Part shown: piece by piece, positions 14,562 through 25,383 of the stretch
Numbering within the stretch: the first letter of the stretch is position 1
Layout: the number at the start of each line of letters is the position of its first letter
From: Polydactylus sextarius
Lineage: Eukaryota > Chordata > Actinopteri > Polynemidae
Assembly (NCBI GenBank): GCA_016801845.1
Contig: CM028914.1
Coordinates: 12,235,772-12,299,771, forward strand
Direction: 5' to 3'
Length of the DNA stretch: 64,000 nt
Notes under the pieces: model-generated
Told to the model about the DNA's origin: nothing
Databases searched by the model: none
What the model saw: the letters and a program-made list of their open reading frames with translations, nothing else
Made by a program: the position numbers and the translations under genes

Positions 14562-15739
14562 AAAAAAACATGGCTGCATGCATGAGTCATCTGCTAACAC
14601 ATCCACTCAGAGCTCTCCAGTTTTATCAGTGCGAGCAGCCTGTCAGAGCTCCCTGCGTGATTGTAGCTAAACACAGTCGCAGCAGAGACCACACGAGAGA
14701 AGAAAAGCAACACCAGACTGTGGTAAGGACCGAGGGAGAAGGCAGTAATCACTGCTGACTCAATCATAGTGCTATATTCCACTCCAAACTTTATCAACAG
14801 GCAAGGCTGTAGCCGGGAGGAAATTCTTTAACCGAGGTCTTCCAGGAAGTGTGAGAGGGGTTATGTTGAGAGAAATCAGAAGGAAAATATTACAGGAGAA
14901 GCTGAACAGAGACAAATTAATCAACAGCCATTCTGATAATGAACTAATTCCTGTATACATTGTATATATTGTCAGCTTTTCTCAGTGAAGTGAAATGAGG
15001 CATTTGAAGATGACAAGAAGTGAGTCCAATGTTTCTAACCTTTTACACACACGACAGTAGGACTGTATCAGAAACACTTGTATTCCAGTGCAACACCTCA
15101 GCTAATTGCAGCCTCAGTAATAAACGTGTAGTTACATAAAACCCTCTTTGTCAGTGTCAGTCAAAACTGATTAAAAACATTAGAACTATGGTTTGTGTAG
15201 CCTGTAGTTTAGGTTTTGATTAGATGTTGTGGAGAGTTTGGAGATAGGTTTAGTTAAGATACACAGTTTAAAAAAAGGGGAAACACAAATTGGTGAAGTG
15301 GGAGACTCACACACAACATGGGCATACCCCCACCCCACTGAGTAACACACACTTAATGTAACTGCACTTTGTACCTTTATTTACCAAAATTGGTTTATAT
15401 AGTAACCTGTATAAACCAATATGTCCTTTGGAAAATGTTGAGGTCACAAGTAATGTAGCAAATATAGGGTGAGCACAATAATAGGGACACCTGTATAAGA
15501 CAGTGGCCTAGTAATGAATATTTACTTCAGCAGAGAGTTTTATTATCCACAGTTCACATGTGTGAAATAAAGCACAGTAGCTGTTACTCATACAGTGAAT
15601 GCAGTGTGAAAGAAGCATCCCTTTATTTCACTATCAAGGAATGACCAGTCTAACCAGTTGAACCAGTGCTGAACATTTATCTAGTCAAGTCGTGTTTTTG
15701 CCGTGTGATGGTGTGAACTGAGATTAAGCTCTCCTTTAA

Positions 15740-15956
15740 TCCTCCTCCGCTCCACATGACCTCACTGTGATGCACAAACCACCGGGAGCTGCCATTGGTG
15801 CACGGCGCGTTCTCCTCTGTGACCCGCAGCCAATCAGAGCCGCTCAGCGCAGCATCCACCCCCACAGGGCTGCCAGTGGTGGAACAAATGAGGAGAGAGA
15901 AAGAGGGGAAAATCTAGTGGGTTTCTATGAATGGAAACATGGAGGAGAGGACACTG
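15740..15956 (+). promoter_or_regulatory. Promoter-like patch with two CCAAT motifs and a possible short first exon
   Basis: This patch has more CpG than its surroundings, including CACGGCGCGTTC. It carries an inverted CCAAT (ATTGG, 15794-15798) and a direct CCAAT within CAGCCAATCAG (15830-15834), the kind of spacing used by NF-Y. About 100 bases downstream, ATG at 15931 opens eight codons (METWRRGH) plus two bases, then a good donor, CTG|GTGAAG, at 15956/15957. The leftover phase (2 bases) fits the ppm1e exon at 19329. An alternative ppm1e start is therefore possible, but this is inference; the phase fit alone has a one-in-three chance. Confidence 0.3.
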
Positions 15957-16769
15957 GTGAAGAGCAAACCCAAATACCGACATGCTGATACACCCCAGCC
16001 TTCATCTCTCTATCCTCTTCCCTCTCTATATCATTATTTCTTCTTTTATCTGTCATGTTGTTCATCTTCATAGCATGGGTTATATTGTGGTAAACATTGG
16101 CAATTTTGGTATTTGTACTTGTACTTTACTTGAGTACATAGCTTTTATGTGACTGATATTTAAGAGCAGAATATGCCGTGAGGTATAGTTGTCGCATCAT
16201 TTGCAGATTCAAATTTTGCCTTAAAAACATCCTTTGCCTAGAAAATACTGAACATTACTAGAATTTAAACCAGCGGTTTCAAAGCATTTGGTCTGTGACA
16301 GCTTACAAAGTCTAATCAGTGTCTAGCAGGGTCCTTTTGTCATGTTTCTCATTTTAATTTTAAATAACCAACAAGGCCAAATTACTCAAATTATTATTAA
16401 TATTTCTCCTTCTAAATAACCCAAAACCAACCAAGAATACATTTATATTTAAGAGCCTGCCCATTAGTCATCGACTGACCTCCCAGATTTATCTTGTGGC
16501 TCTTCGAGGCCACTGGATTAAACCAACTTAACTGTATATAAATATACCAGACAGGACTTTTAGATGTAATGGCGTAGCAACGTAAGTAACAAAGCACTTT
16601 CAGTGAGGTGCATACAATCCCCACAGTACACATGTACTGTGGTACATATGTACAATGTAATAGTTAATAGTCTGTTCAGCTCTGATATCTTTTTAATATG
16701 TGAAATGGGGACAAAAAAACTGAGGGTCTTTCTATGTTGTGATGATTAGATCCATGCAGTGACTTTATA

Positions 16770-16885
16770 ATCAGATTTTACATAAGTTTGCATGTTCTCT
16801 CTGTGTTTGTGTGGGTTTCCTGTGGGAACTCTGGCTTCCTCCCACAGTCCAAACATGCAGGTTAGATTAAGTAGCAACCCTGATT
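16770..16885 (+). repeat. L2/SINE-tail-like teleost repeat copy
   Basis: Contains AGTTTGCATGTTCTCTCTGT, GTGTGGGTTTCCTGTGGGA and CTTCCTCCCACAGTCCAAA followed by CATGCAGGTTAG. This is a recognisable copy of a very abundant fish repeat tail. It is closer to consensus than the minus-strand copy at about 9.8 kb. Confidence 0.7.
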
Positions 16886-17655
16886 TGCCCGTAGGGATGA
16901 AAAATGTTTTTTTAGTTTTAGGCTGATTATGGATCCAAATCATAGCTTTCAGTGTGTGTTTGTATTGACGGAGCTCTTCAAGAAGTAGAACAGAATAGTT
17001 TCCACGTTTTCAAGGAGAGGTTTACACAGGAGGTTACTGTGGTTCCTGCTTTATGGGGCCATGCTTTAACTACTCTGTTCCTGATGCTTCTAGCCCTTGA
17101 CCCAGTTCAAGAATGAATTCAAGGACCTGATGAAAAAGTAGTTTCTAAAGGAGAAGAGGAATGACAAGACCGGATACATATGTTCCTGGTCCAGATAACT
17201 CTAGATATGACTCAGCCATCAGTCGGAACAACGTGGTACAACAAACTGTTTCCTGGCAAATTGCTGATAAGTCCAAAGTTGAGGGTTTTGTTTGGACTTG
17301 TGAAACCCCAAAAATGAATGATCTAATGTTGGACATCGCCACTTGCATGAAGCAAATTTGGTAAAACAAGCTCCATATCTCATTTTCATTGAGGAAAAAA
17401 TCCTTACACTGACCTATCAGCCACTTTTTTAGATACATTGAGAAGCAGTCTCAATCTCAGCATTTCCGGTCCAGTCTGTTGTTGTAGTCGACACCTGCAA
17501 TAATTCAGCAAGATCTGGAGTCGTCTACCTGCAGCTTCTGGAGCTTCTTTCACAGCAAGATGGTGTAGACTGTGCGAAATGAAGAACATGATTCTCAGAC
17601 GTCTGTGGAGATTGTTATTCATACAGATCATCATATCTGACTCAGCTGAACCTAA

Positions 17656-17899
17656 GGCAAGTGGACTGTTGTAATTTCTTGAAGAAGTTTCACCTTCATT
17701 AAAGAGGCTTGGTCAGCTTTGATGGAGAATTGTGGATTCCCAGAATTTACCCTTTGTCATTTATACACCTGTGAACACTAGATCTCTCTGGTGTCACACA
17801 GATGATAAAATCTGGGAATACACGACTCTCCATCAGAACTGAAGAAGCCTTTTGCATAAAGTTAAAATGTCTCCAAGAAATTACGACAGTCCGGTTGCC
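17656..17899. mobile_element. MITE-like palindromic element (about 244 bp)
   Basis: The left part, beginning GGCAAGTGGACTGTTGTAAT, and the right part, ending ATTACGACAGTCCGGTTGCC, are long imperfect inverted repeats. Each arm is roughly 85 bases and includes TTCTTGAAGAAGTTTCACC on the left. There is no coding capacity between them, as expected of a non-autonomous DNA transposon. No clear target-site duplication was seen. A related element lies at 23523-23645. Confidence 0.65.
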
Positions 17900-18749
17900 A
17901 TAGCTTCAACAGACGCTTCTTGTGTTGAAGGAAACGTGTTGCTTTAAAGTCTCTATATAGTTTTCAGCATCACAGAAGAGTGGTTCATGTTTCCAAGCCA
18001 GTACCACAATAGACTTTTGATGGATCATTGGATGGTTCATGTTTCCACTCTGATGGATCATTAGATAGGTCAACACAGTCCTTGAACACAGTTAATAAAA
18101 AGCTTCCTTTTGTTGCAGTCAAGTTTCATTGGACTTGGTGAATACAACCCTGAGCTCGGCTTAAAGCCATGTCATTTAATATAAAAGCCACAGAGGTGCT
18201 TTTAGATTGAACACTCAGTATTTAATTGTAGAATACGTCCCTGTGTTGTGCTCAGCCAAATACACTTCATTTATTTGCGTAATTAAACAGTGTAATGGTG
18301 TTCAGCGTCATATTATTGCTGCACTGTACAGCTCAGAATATATCTTTGAGGATTCAGCTGCCACATAGCAACATTCAAATTAATATTAAACCAGAATGAG
18401 CTACACGTGTGTCTCTATTGCTAAAATATTAAGAAAATATGGGTCGGGAATAAATGATTGGATTGGCTGCAGATTATCAGATCATATCTGTCCCGGACAG
18501 GAAGCAGTATAATTAATTAGAAAGTTATTTTTAATGATACGTTTTCACGGCACTAAAACAAGCGTCAGCTCTTGCTCCTGAATTAAGGAGCCATTAAGCT
18601 TAAGTCAGTTCAGTACATTTTTATTTTCAACTTAATTTGAGTGTGATGGAGAGCATCCAGAAGTTGGGTTGCCATGGTTACCTGCATCTGGAGGTGGCCT
18701 GGTTGTCTTAGTGACTCATGTACAGCGGGCCTTCAGTCCTTCAAACGAC

Positions 18750-18802
18750 CCCTCCTCCTCCTTTCCTCCTCCTCCTCCTCCTCCTCCTCCTCCTCCTCCT
18801 CC
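18750..18802. repeat. (TCC)n microsatellite
   Basis: A long TCC tract with one early interruption. The proline- and serine-rich open frames over it are by-products of the repeat. Confidence 0.95.
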
Positions 18803-19029
18803 ATCTCTCGAACTCACCTTAACCTTAAGAGCAGACACACCTCCTCTGGCATAGATGCACACACCAGATATAGTGATCCGCTGCTGCTCTCAGACAGAGT
18901 TGTTATATCATTTTAGGGCAAAAACACCTGCTCAAAAAAAATGGATAACACATTTGCAGATACTCATTTTACACATGCTAGCCAGTATGGCTCTGGGGAT
19001 AGCCAGGCGTCCATTGTTCAGTTATTCAG

Positions 19030-19180
19030 TCCAGACTGAAATAGCTCAACACCTCCATGATGGATTGCTTTAAAACTTGGCACATACGCTCATGATTCAT
19101 GCCTCCATGTGGAAGAATTTTAAGAAATTCAGTGACCTCAAGATTTTCCATCTAGCGCCATTGTTCAGGTCAAAATTCCA
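19030..19180 (+). repeat. Decayed teleost dispersed repeat
   Basis: Contains CTGAAATAGCTCAACA, GATGGATTGCTTTAAAACTT, GGCACATACGCTCATGATTC and TCTAGCGCCATTGTTCAGGT. This series of cores is typical of a dispersed fish repeat. It lies just upstream of the first readable ppm1e exon. Family not named with certainty. Confidence 0.6.
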
Positions 19181-19328
19181 AGAGTTTGGTGTTTTGTTTC
19201 ATCCAGCATGCTGCTATTATGAACCTACTGCCATATTGAAGAAGACTTGTCGTTCTCCACTGAAAATTATCGTAATATGATTTTAATCTCTGACTCATTC
19301 ATAACTGTGTTATCTCTCCTCGCCACAG

Positions 19329-19450
19329 TAACTGCCCGTGCTCCCTGGCTGCAGCCCTGGCCAGAGCCACATCAGACAGCATCCTACAGACTGACCTCTC
19401 CATCCACCACCTCATTAAGGCGGTAGAAGATGGAGCTGACCCACTACCAC
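19329..19450 (+). CDS. ppm1e: ppm1e exon 2 (first exon readable in the window)
   Basis: Acceptor CTCCTCGCCACAG, donor CCAC|GTGAGT. The first base completes a split codon, then [16 protein letters not shown] follows; this matches the [16 protein letters not shown] segment of human PPM1E. The 3' part ([14 protein letters not shown]) is poorly conserved. Confidence 0.93.
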
Positions 19451-22400
19451 GTGAGTCCTCACAGAGACCCAGGAGACTGTTCTCTCTCTCATGCACACAT
19501 ACACATATATGGAGGTACAGACAAATTAGGTCTCTCTCTTGCTTCATCCCACACACATACACAGCCATGTAACCACCAGGGCTTTGTCCCAGTTCTCCCC
19601 CGCAAAGCTGCATTAAGAGGTATTTGACCGCTAGAGGGCAGAGAGTGGGTCTTAAAACACGCCTGCTAAGCCAGGATATACCATGTCCAATATTTGTCAA
19701 TGGAATTCCAATTAAATGGTCATGAGATGTCGATTTAGCATATTTTCTTCAAAAGACTCAGTCAAATTCAAGAATTAGTGATGTTTAAATCAGCTACACT
19801 GAGACACTAGTTAAAAGGATGAAGACTGAAGGCAAAATATCAATCAAAACATTATGTTACCTGAAAGCAGTCACTCCATAAGAGCTCCAAATATGCATTA
19901 TTTTTTTTCTTTTGCAGATGAAATGATGAAATGTACTTGAGAGCTGCTTGTATAAATGAATGTCCTTAGTTATAATCAATGCTCTGTGGGCTTAGTGCCA
20001 CAGACTCTGAAAGGATGTCAGACACTATTGACAGAATGACTAATTTATAGTCGGTCTATTAGTGGGATTTGTAAACAATAACAAAAAGCACTAACAGAGC
20101 ACTTATCCTTTAAGATCGGATCCGATAAAAGAAACTCTCTACAGAGATTACCGTCTAAATCATCTGTCATCTATCATCTAAACCTCTGGTGTATTACTTG
20201 TTTTCCCCTGTGTTTGTAAACTGTCAAAATACACACCAAATGATCCATGTGCCTGTAAAAAATGTAAAAGTTCTCAGTGGTTATCACTCAAAATATGATA
20301 TAGAACAGTTCAAGTTTATGAATTGTTTATACAAACACAAATAAAGCAGAAAAATTAAAGAAATAAACCTGGGGTTGTGTCTACAGACGTTAATTATATT
20401 AGCTATATTATTTTATTTGGCTTTCCCAGCTGGTCTATACATGACATAAACTTGTGTTACTGTGAATAGACATCTATACGTTACCAGTGAGCCATCTTTG
20501 CTGTTTTATTATCATGTTTTATTCTCCATTTAACCAAGATTTCAAACCAACGATGCAACATGTTTTAGTCATTCAACTTGCATTGAAGCTCTACTGCTTC
20601 CACATCTCGCTGTTTGCATTTTCTCAGAGTGGATCACATCCTGCTTGATGTTTCCTCATCACACTCTACCGTCTTCCTTCCTCAGCTAATATTTGCTAGG
20701 TGTTATGGGTAACCCTTGACGCCAGTTGCAGTGTTGAAACCTCTCCATATGGAGCATGAGAGGGGAGGGGCTGAGCAGCCGGTTTACATTGTAAAGTTTG
20801 ATACTGGGACAGTGTTTGATGTGAATGTACTTTTAGAAGGTGGAGGGTGAAGGTGAAGGGAGGAAATGGGACACATAATGTCTGTGTGTTTCTTTAGGAG
20901 AGCACAGTGAGAAAGAAGGCACCGGCAAAGACAGGATAGACTTTTATACCTGCAGATAACATTAGTAGGTCAAGCCCATTTACTCACAGTCTGTGTTTTG
21001 GTTATTACAAAGAGCTGAAGCCTTGATGCCACCTCCGGGCTCAGCTCACTTGTGTAACTCAGTGCGATATCTCATTTAGGGTTTCTTTCATCTGCCTTTC
21101 TGAAAAAGTAAAACATGTCCTTGGGGCTTTTACTATCCACGATGGCGTAATTTCCACTGGGGATGGGGACTTTTCACTATTCAATTTTTGACACAGCAGA
21201 AAAATTAAACTAAAACTTTCACAGTTTTATAGTTAAACTTCAATTCTCGTAGCGTGTTCACAGAACATGTGCCCTCTACTGGTCGACCACCACTGGAAAT
21301 CCCACCGAATACTGAATAGCAACAGAAGCAAACCAGGAATTATACGCTATATGATGAAGAAGCTGACTGATTTTTGTGTTTGTGTGTGTTAGAGATTGAA
21401 GCTGTGAAGCTGGCCCGGGTGGTGTTTAATAGACTGTTTGAGATGTGTTGCCTCTGGCTGAAGGAGCTGCCCTTCCGCCGCCGTCCACTGCCATACTATG
21501 AGACTTCAATCCACGCCATCAAGAACATGAGGCGCAAGATGGAAGACAAGCACGTCATTATCCCCGACTTCAACACCCTCTTCAACGTTCAGGTAGACAC
21601 AACTTCCCCTCACTCCTGCTAGAACTTCTGATGGTTTCTTAGATTCAAATGGAAGCGTTTCTATTGTTTTTACAGTAATCAAGAAAAGTGTTTATATGAG
21701 TTATAGTTCCCTCACTAATATTGAAAGGTATACTTCTTCTATTTCTTTTTATATCTCTATATGATCCCAGTTTACCCACTGAACCTGCAGGTTCACATAT
21801 GGATCATATTTTTATTTGCACAAAAAGTGGAGTAAGTGTGGTATTTTGTCATTGTCTGGATATTAATTATTTTAGAATAATTTAGAATACAACCATCAGC
21901 AGCTATTATAGCAGTTTCAATGGTGTTAAATTGCAGTGCACTTTTCACTGTGTATGTATTGATTATGGAATGGACTTCAGGTTTGACTTTTGATTTGTCA
22001 CATTAAATCCTCTCCCTAACTGACATGTATTGTCTTTTAGGATCAGGAAGAACAGGCTTTCTTTGCTGTATTTGACGGTCACGGTGGAGTGGACGCCGCC
22101 ATTTATGCTGCTAATCACCTCCACGTCAACTTAGTTCGTCAGGAATCTTTCAGTCACGATCCTGGGGATGCTCTCTGTAGAGCCTTCAAACTCACTGATG
22201 AACGCTTCGTGAGGAAGGCTTCACGAGAGGTAACCACATAACACTGACACTGCTACTTCTATGAGCAATACTGCATTCAGACCAGATGAGACGTATAGTC
22301 TCCACAGTGTGTTCTGGGTCTACCCAGTGTCTCTAAGGATGAGTCTCGCTGCCCTGTAGAGGAAACTCAATTTGGCTGCTTGTATTTAACATCTCATTCT

Positions 22401-25383
22401 TACAGAAAGCTCATGACCACTAATGGAGGTTGGAACATAGACTGACTGGTGAAGTAAAAATTTTATCTTACAGCTCAACTTCTTCTCACAACTTCCTGCA
22501 TCACTACTGATGCTGCACTGATGTCACGCTCCATTTTAGCCTCACTCAAGAATAAAACACTGAAATACATTTCCACTTGTGGCAACAACTCACTCCAAAA
22601 TATGGCAAATTACCAACAAGGAGGTACTTTATGACCTCAGAGATTTTTACCAAAAATAAGAATAAAGATTCTTTTGTTTTTTCAAACTCTGGCTCCTTCT
22701 CAGAGGACATGTTGCTGTGGGGTTCAGGAGTTGAAGTGTCCCATCCACCACTAACAGTATCTTCAGTCAGGGTCTGTCTACTGATTCAGGAGCTTCCTGC
22801 ACCAGAAACACAAACAAAAAGACCTCCCTCTTCAGCCTCATTTCTTCTCTACTGACAAAACATGCATGTCAACCTTCTGATAGCACCTATAAGCAGCTAT
22901 ATCTAAAATGGAAACCTTGAACATGGTCAATATAGATTCCATGTGTCTGACCTCACCTTGACTGCATGAGAAGTTCTTGCTATTTGTTCTTAGATGATCC
23001 AAACATTGTGTTAATTATAACCAATCCATCAAGTCAAACAAAAAAGCAACACTCATGTTTCAGATTTACAGCCTGTTTCCCTATAGTTAAGTTAACTTGT
23101 TGACTGGATGCCTAGAATATGTTTTGGAACAGCCATGACAAATTTTCAGCTTGTTTTTAAGTAAACAAATGACCCTGTTCTGGTAAAACAGGGACACTGT
23201 CTTTCTATGAAGTAGTGATGGTGCAGCTGCAGTTTGCTGTGAGCGAAACGCTGTAACGTGTCTCTATTTTGCAGAACCTGCGTTGTGGCACAACAGGCGT
23301 GGTAACGTTCCTGCGGGGCCAGACGTTGCACGTGGCCTGGCTGGGAGACTCCCAGGTCATCCTGGTCAGGAAAGGACAAGTTGTGGAGTTAATGAAACCA
23401 CATAAACCAGACAGAGAGGTAAGCACCATATACACATGTACACACATCTTCACAAACAAACAAAGAAGAAACCAGCTAAATATCTAGCTTTGTACTGTCC
23501 TGTAATACCCAGTCTGCCCTCAGTCCCATATTAGTAGATATTTGTAGATGTAGATTCCTGAAGACGCTTCACCTTCATCAGAACTGAAAAAGCCTCTTGG
23601 ATGAAGGTGAAACGTCTTCAGAAATCTACTACAGCCCACTTGCCTTACTATAACCTGCATGAATAAGAATCTCCAAAGATATTTTTTCTTCAACACACTT
23701 GAAGCAAAGGTTTGACTACTTTGGGGAATATGTGTATAGTTTTGCTTTGTGCTCAAAAGATGAGACGATGAGGAAAGTATTTCTACTCCAATGTCTGTCT
23801 TGTATGATTTGAAACTACAGCCATGTTTAATTCCAAAGAGCAATTTTCCCAAATTAGTGGAAATATTATTACACGAGAGCCAATTAAAACACTGAACTCC
23901 CTTCAAAAATCTTTGAGTTTGATATCGACAATTACCTCGTTATTATTTTTATGTTTTTCTAAATTCTGGGTCACAAGACAATTTAAACTTATTTATTGTC
24001 ACAAGAGTGTGAACAGATGCAGGTAAAACACTACACTGAGCCATTTTCTGCAGGAAACGGTGAGATCAGATTGTTACATACCATGTGAGTGACCAAACAC
24101 TAAAGCCAGATGTGTTGTGTTGTCTCTGCAGGATGAAAAGCAGAGGATCGAGGCTCTGGGAGGCTGCGTGATCTGGTTTGGCACATGGAGGGTTAATGGA
24201 AGTCTGTCTGTATCCAGAGCGATAGGTAAACTCTTACTTCAGTCAGACATGCTCCATACTATTTATTGTGTTTGCATACAATAGAATGTTTTTTTTTTTT
24301 TTTATGAATATTTCATGATTGATTCTTTAAAGTTTTATGGAAATATAAATATCTGAAAAGCTAAATATGTTTAAATATCAAGGCATGTGATGGTGATCAC
24401 TTTCAGAATTTAACTTACAGTCCAGTCATTTCAGCCCTAATAGACTGTTACCCGTATTGACAGGGGACTCAGAGCACAAACCCTACATCTGTGGTGATGC
24501 AGACCATAATATCTTCCCACTGGATGGGACAGAAGACTACCTGATTTTGGCCTGTGATGGTTTCTGGGACACAGTGAGTCCAGATGAAGCGGTGCGCGTC
24601 GTCAGCGACCACCTCCAGGAAAACGCCGGCGACACCACCATGGTAGCGCACAAGTTAGTGGCATCTGCCCGCGATGCAGGTTCTAGTGATAACATCACTG
24701 TCATAGTTGTCTTTTTGCGGGACCCGCGATCCCCGCCGCCCACCAGCACCGAGGATGAGGAGGAGGGTGTGATGGAGGGAGAGGTGGAAGAGGAGGAGGT
24801 AGCGGAGGCGGAGGAGGAGGAACAGGAAGAAGAGGAGGAGGAAGACGAGGGAGTCAGAGCGGAGCGCGGTGGCGAGGGAGGCAGCACTGCGGACATCGGG
24901 GGGAAGGGTCGTGGAGGATGGCCCCTGCAGCAGTGCTCGGCCCCCGCTGACCTCGGCTACGAAGACCGAACGGACTCGTTCACGGACAGAACTAGCCTCA
25001 GTCTGCTGGGGCCGTCGCTGGAGGGACGCATCTCCCTGACCAAGGGCCCGCGGCAGCCCTGCTCCAACTTTAGCCCCGACCTCTTCACACTCTCACACCT
25101 CTACCGAGAAGAACGCCCACTGATGCGTAGGCCTTGTATCCCATTTCAGGGGCCCAGTATCTCTAGATTCACGGACCCACTCTGGCCTCAGACAGCCATG
25201 CTGTTGGGCCAGGCGGTGAGGCGGAACCATAGGCTCGGTTATGGCGGTCGCCTGTCAGGCCGGAGGTGGCCAGGCAGATCCAGGGAGCTGCTTGGCCTCT
25301 TACCATCCGGCCACTTGCAGCGCCACTCCGACCGCAGACCTGGAGTGGCAGTGCCTCAACTGCCCCACGATGCCACCATCTGA
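19329..25383 (+). CDS. ppm1e: PPM1E (POPX1) PP2C-type Ser/Thr protein phosphatase, six exons, N terminus missing
   Basis: A metal-dependent phosphatase that in mammals removes activating phosphates from PAK, CaM kinases and AMPK. Exons: 19329-19450, 21393-21592, 22041-22229, 23275-23418, 24132-24225, 24464-25383, with all junctions phase-consistent. They encode about 555 residues. PP2C motifs seen in order are [11 protein letters not shown] (metal-binding Asp), [44 protein letters not shown] and GSSDNITV. The conserved tail segment [22 protein letters not shown] separates PPM1E from PPM1F. Human PPM1E is about 755 residues; the missing part is the acidic N-terminal exon. The first exon here enters in phase 2, so the true start lies upstream. 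Possible polyadenylation signals (AATAAA) are at 26702 and 26878. Confidence 0.95.
19451..21392 (+). other. ppm1e: ppm1e intron 2
   Basis: About 1.9 kb of AT-rich intron with no further exon. The GT-rich stretch just before the acceptor (to 21390) serves as an unusual G/T-mixed tract ahead of TTAG. Confidence 0.85.
21393..21592 (+). CDS. ppm1e: ppm1e exon 3
   Basis: Encodes [18 protein letters not shown] and then [20 protein letters not shown], the strongly conserved entry into the PP2C domain including KMEDKHV. Donor GTTCAG|GTAGAC. 200 bases: 2 to finish a codon, then 66 codons. Confidence 0.95.
22041..22229 (+). CDS. ppm1e: ppm1e exon 4 (PP2C core, DGHGG)
   Basis: 63 whole codons. Contains [20 protein letters not shown], with the metal-coordinating Asp and Gly of PP2C phosphatases, and ends [14 protein letters not shown]. 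The acceptor GTCTTTTAG and donor GAG|GTAACC are clear. Confidence 0.97.
22230..23274 (+). other. ppm1e: ppm1e intron 4
   Basis: About 1 kb with no exon signals. It is ordinary AT-rich intron with no microsatellite of note. Confidence 0.85.
23275..23418 (+). CDS. ppm1e: ppm1e exon 5 (PP2C core, GDSQV)
   Basis: 48 whole codons: [20 protein letters not shown] and [16 protein letters not shown], then [11 protein letters not shown]. Acceptor TATTTTGCAG, donor GAG|GTAAGC. Confidence 0.97.
23523..23645. mobile_element. MITE-like palindrome, related to the one at 17.7 kb
   Basis: The left arm GATTCCTGAAGACGCTTCACC (21-base region 23551-23571) and the right arm GGTGAAACGTCTTCAGAAATC are imperfect inverted repeats. 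The right end, CCCACTTGCC, matches the reverse complement of the GGCAAGTGG terminus of the 17.7 kb element. The left terminus seems truncated. It lies in ppm1e intron 5. Confidence 0.6.
24132..24225 (+). CDS. ppm1e: ppm1e exon 6 (PP2C core, SRAIGD)
   Basis: Encodes [20 protein letters not shown] and [11 protein letters not shown], with the last G shared with the next exon. Donor ATAG|GTAAAC. 94 bases, phase 1 at the end. Confidence 0.96.
24464..25383 (+). CDS. ppm1e: ppm1e last exon (PP2C C-terminal part and tail)
   Basis: Starts in phase 1 after GTATTGACAG and ends with TGA at 25381-25383. It encodes the last PP2C motifs ([39 protein letters not shown]). A Glu-rich stretch of about 45 residues (24745-24870) follows, then the PPM1E-specific [20 protein letters not shown] and a divergent basic tail ending [10 protein letters not shown]. 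The tail is only faintly similar to the human end (IPCPDLPW). Confidence 0.95.

Larger units (their letters stand above)
298..19328. other. Long stretch without supported exons (probable ppm1e intron 1 and/or upstream region)
   Basis: I found no exon here with both splice signals and a recognisable protein. Open frames are short and many are made of simple repeats. The content is AT-rich single-copy DNA, decayed dispersed repeats (about 9.28-9.44, 9.78-9.88, 12.84-12.92, 16.77-16.89, 17.66-17.90 and 19.03-19.18 kb), GT, TA and TCC microsatellites, and one CpG-containing patch near 15.75-15.96 kb. The first ppm1e exon that can be read, at 19329, starts in mid-codon, so at least one coding exon lies upstream, either here or outside the window. 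In mammals PPM1E has a very long first intron, which fits. Confidence 0.6.

Noticed and set aside
18669..18916. Proline- and serine-rich open frames
   Set aside because: Made by the TCC microsatellite; no splice signals or conserved sequence.
24537..24896. Minus-strand open frame of 119 codons rich in Ser
   Set aside because: Antisense shadow of the GAG-rich ppm1e exon.
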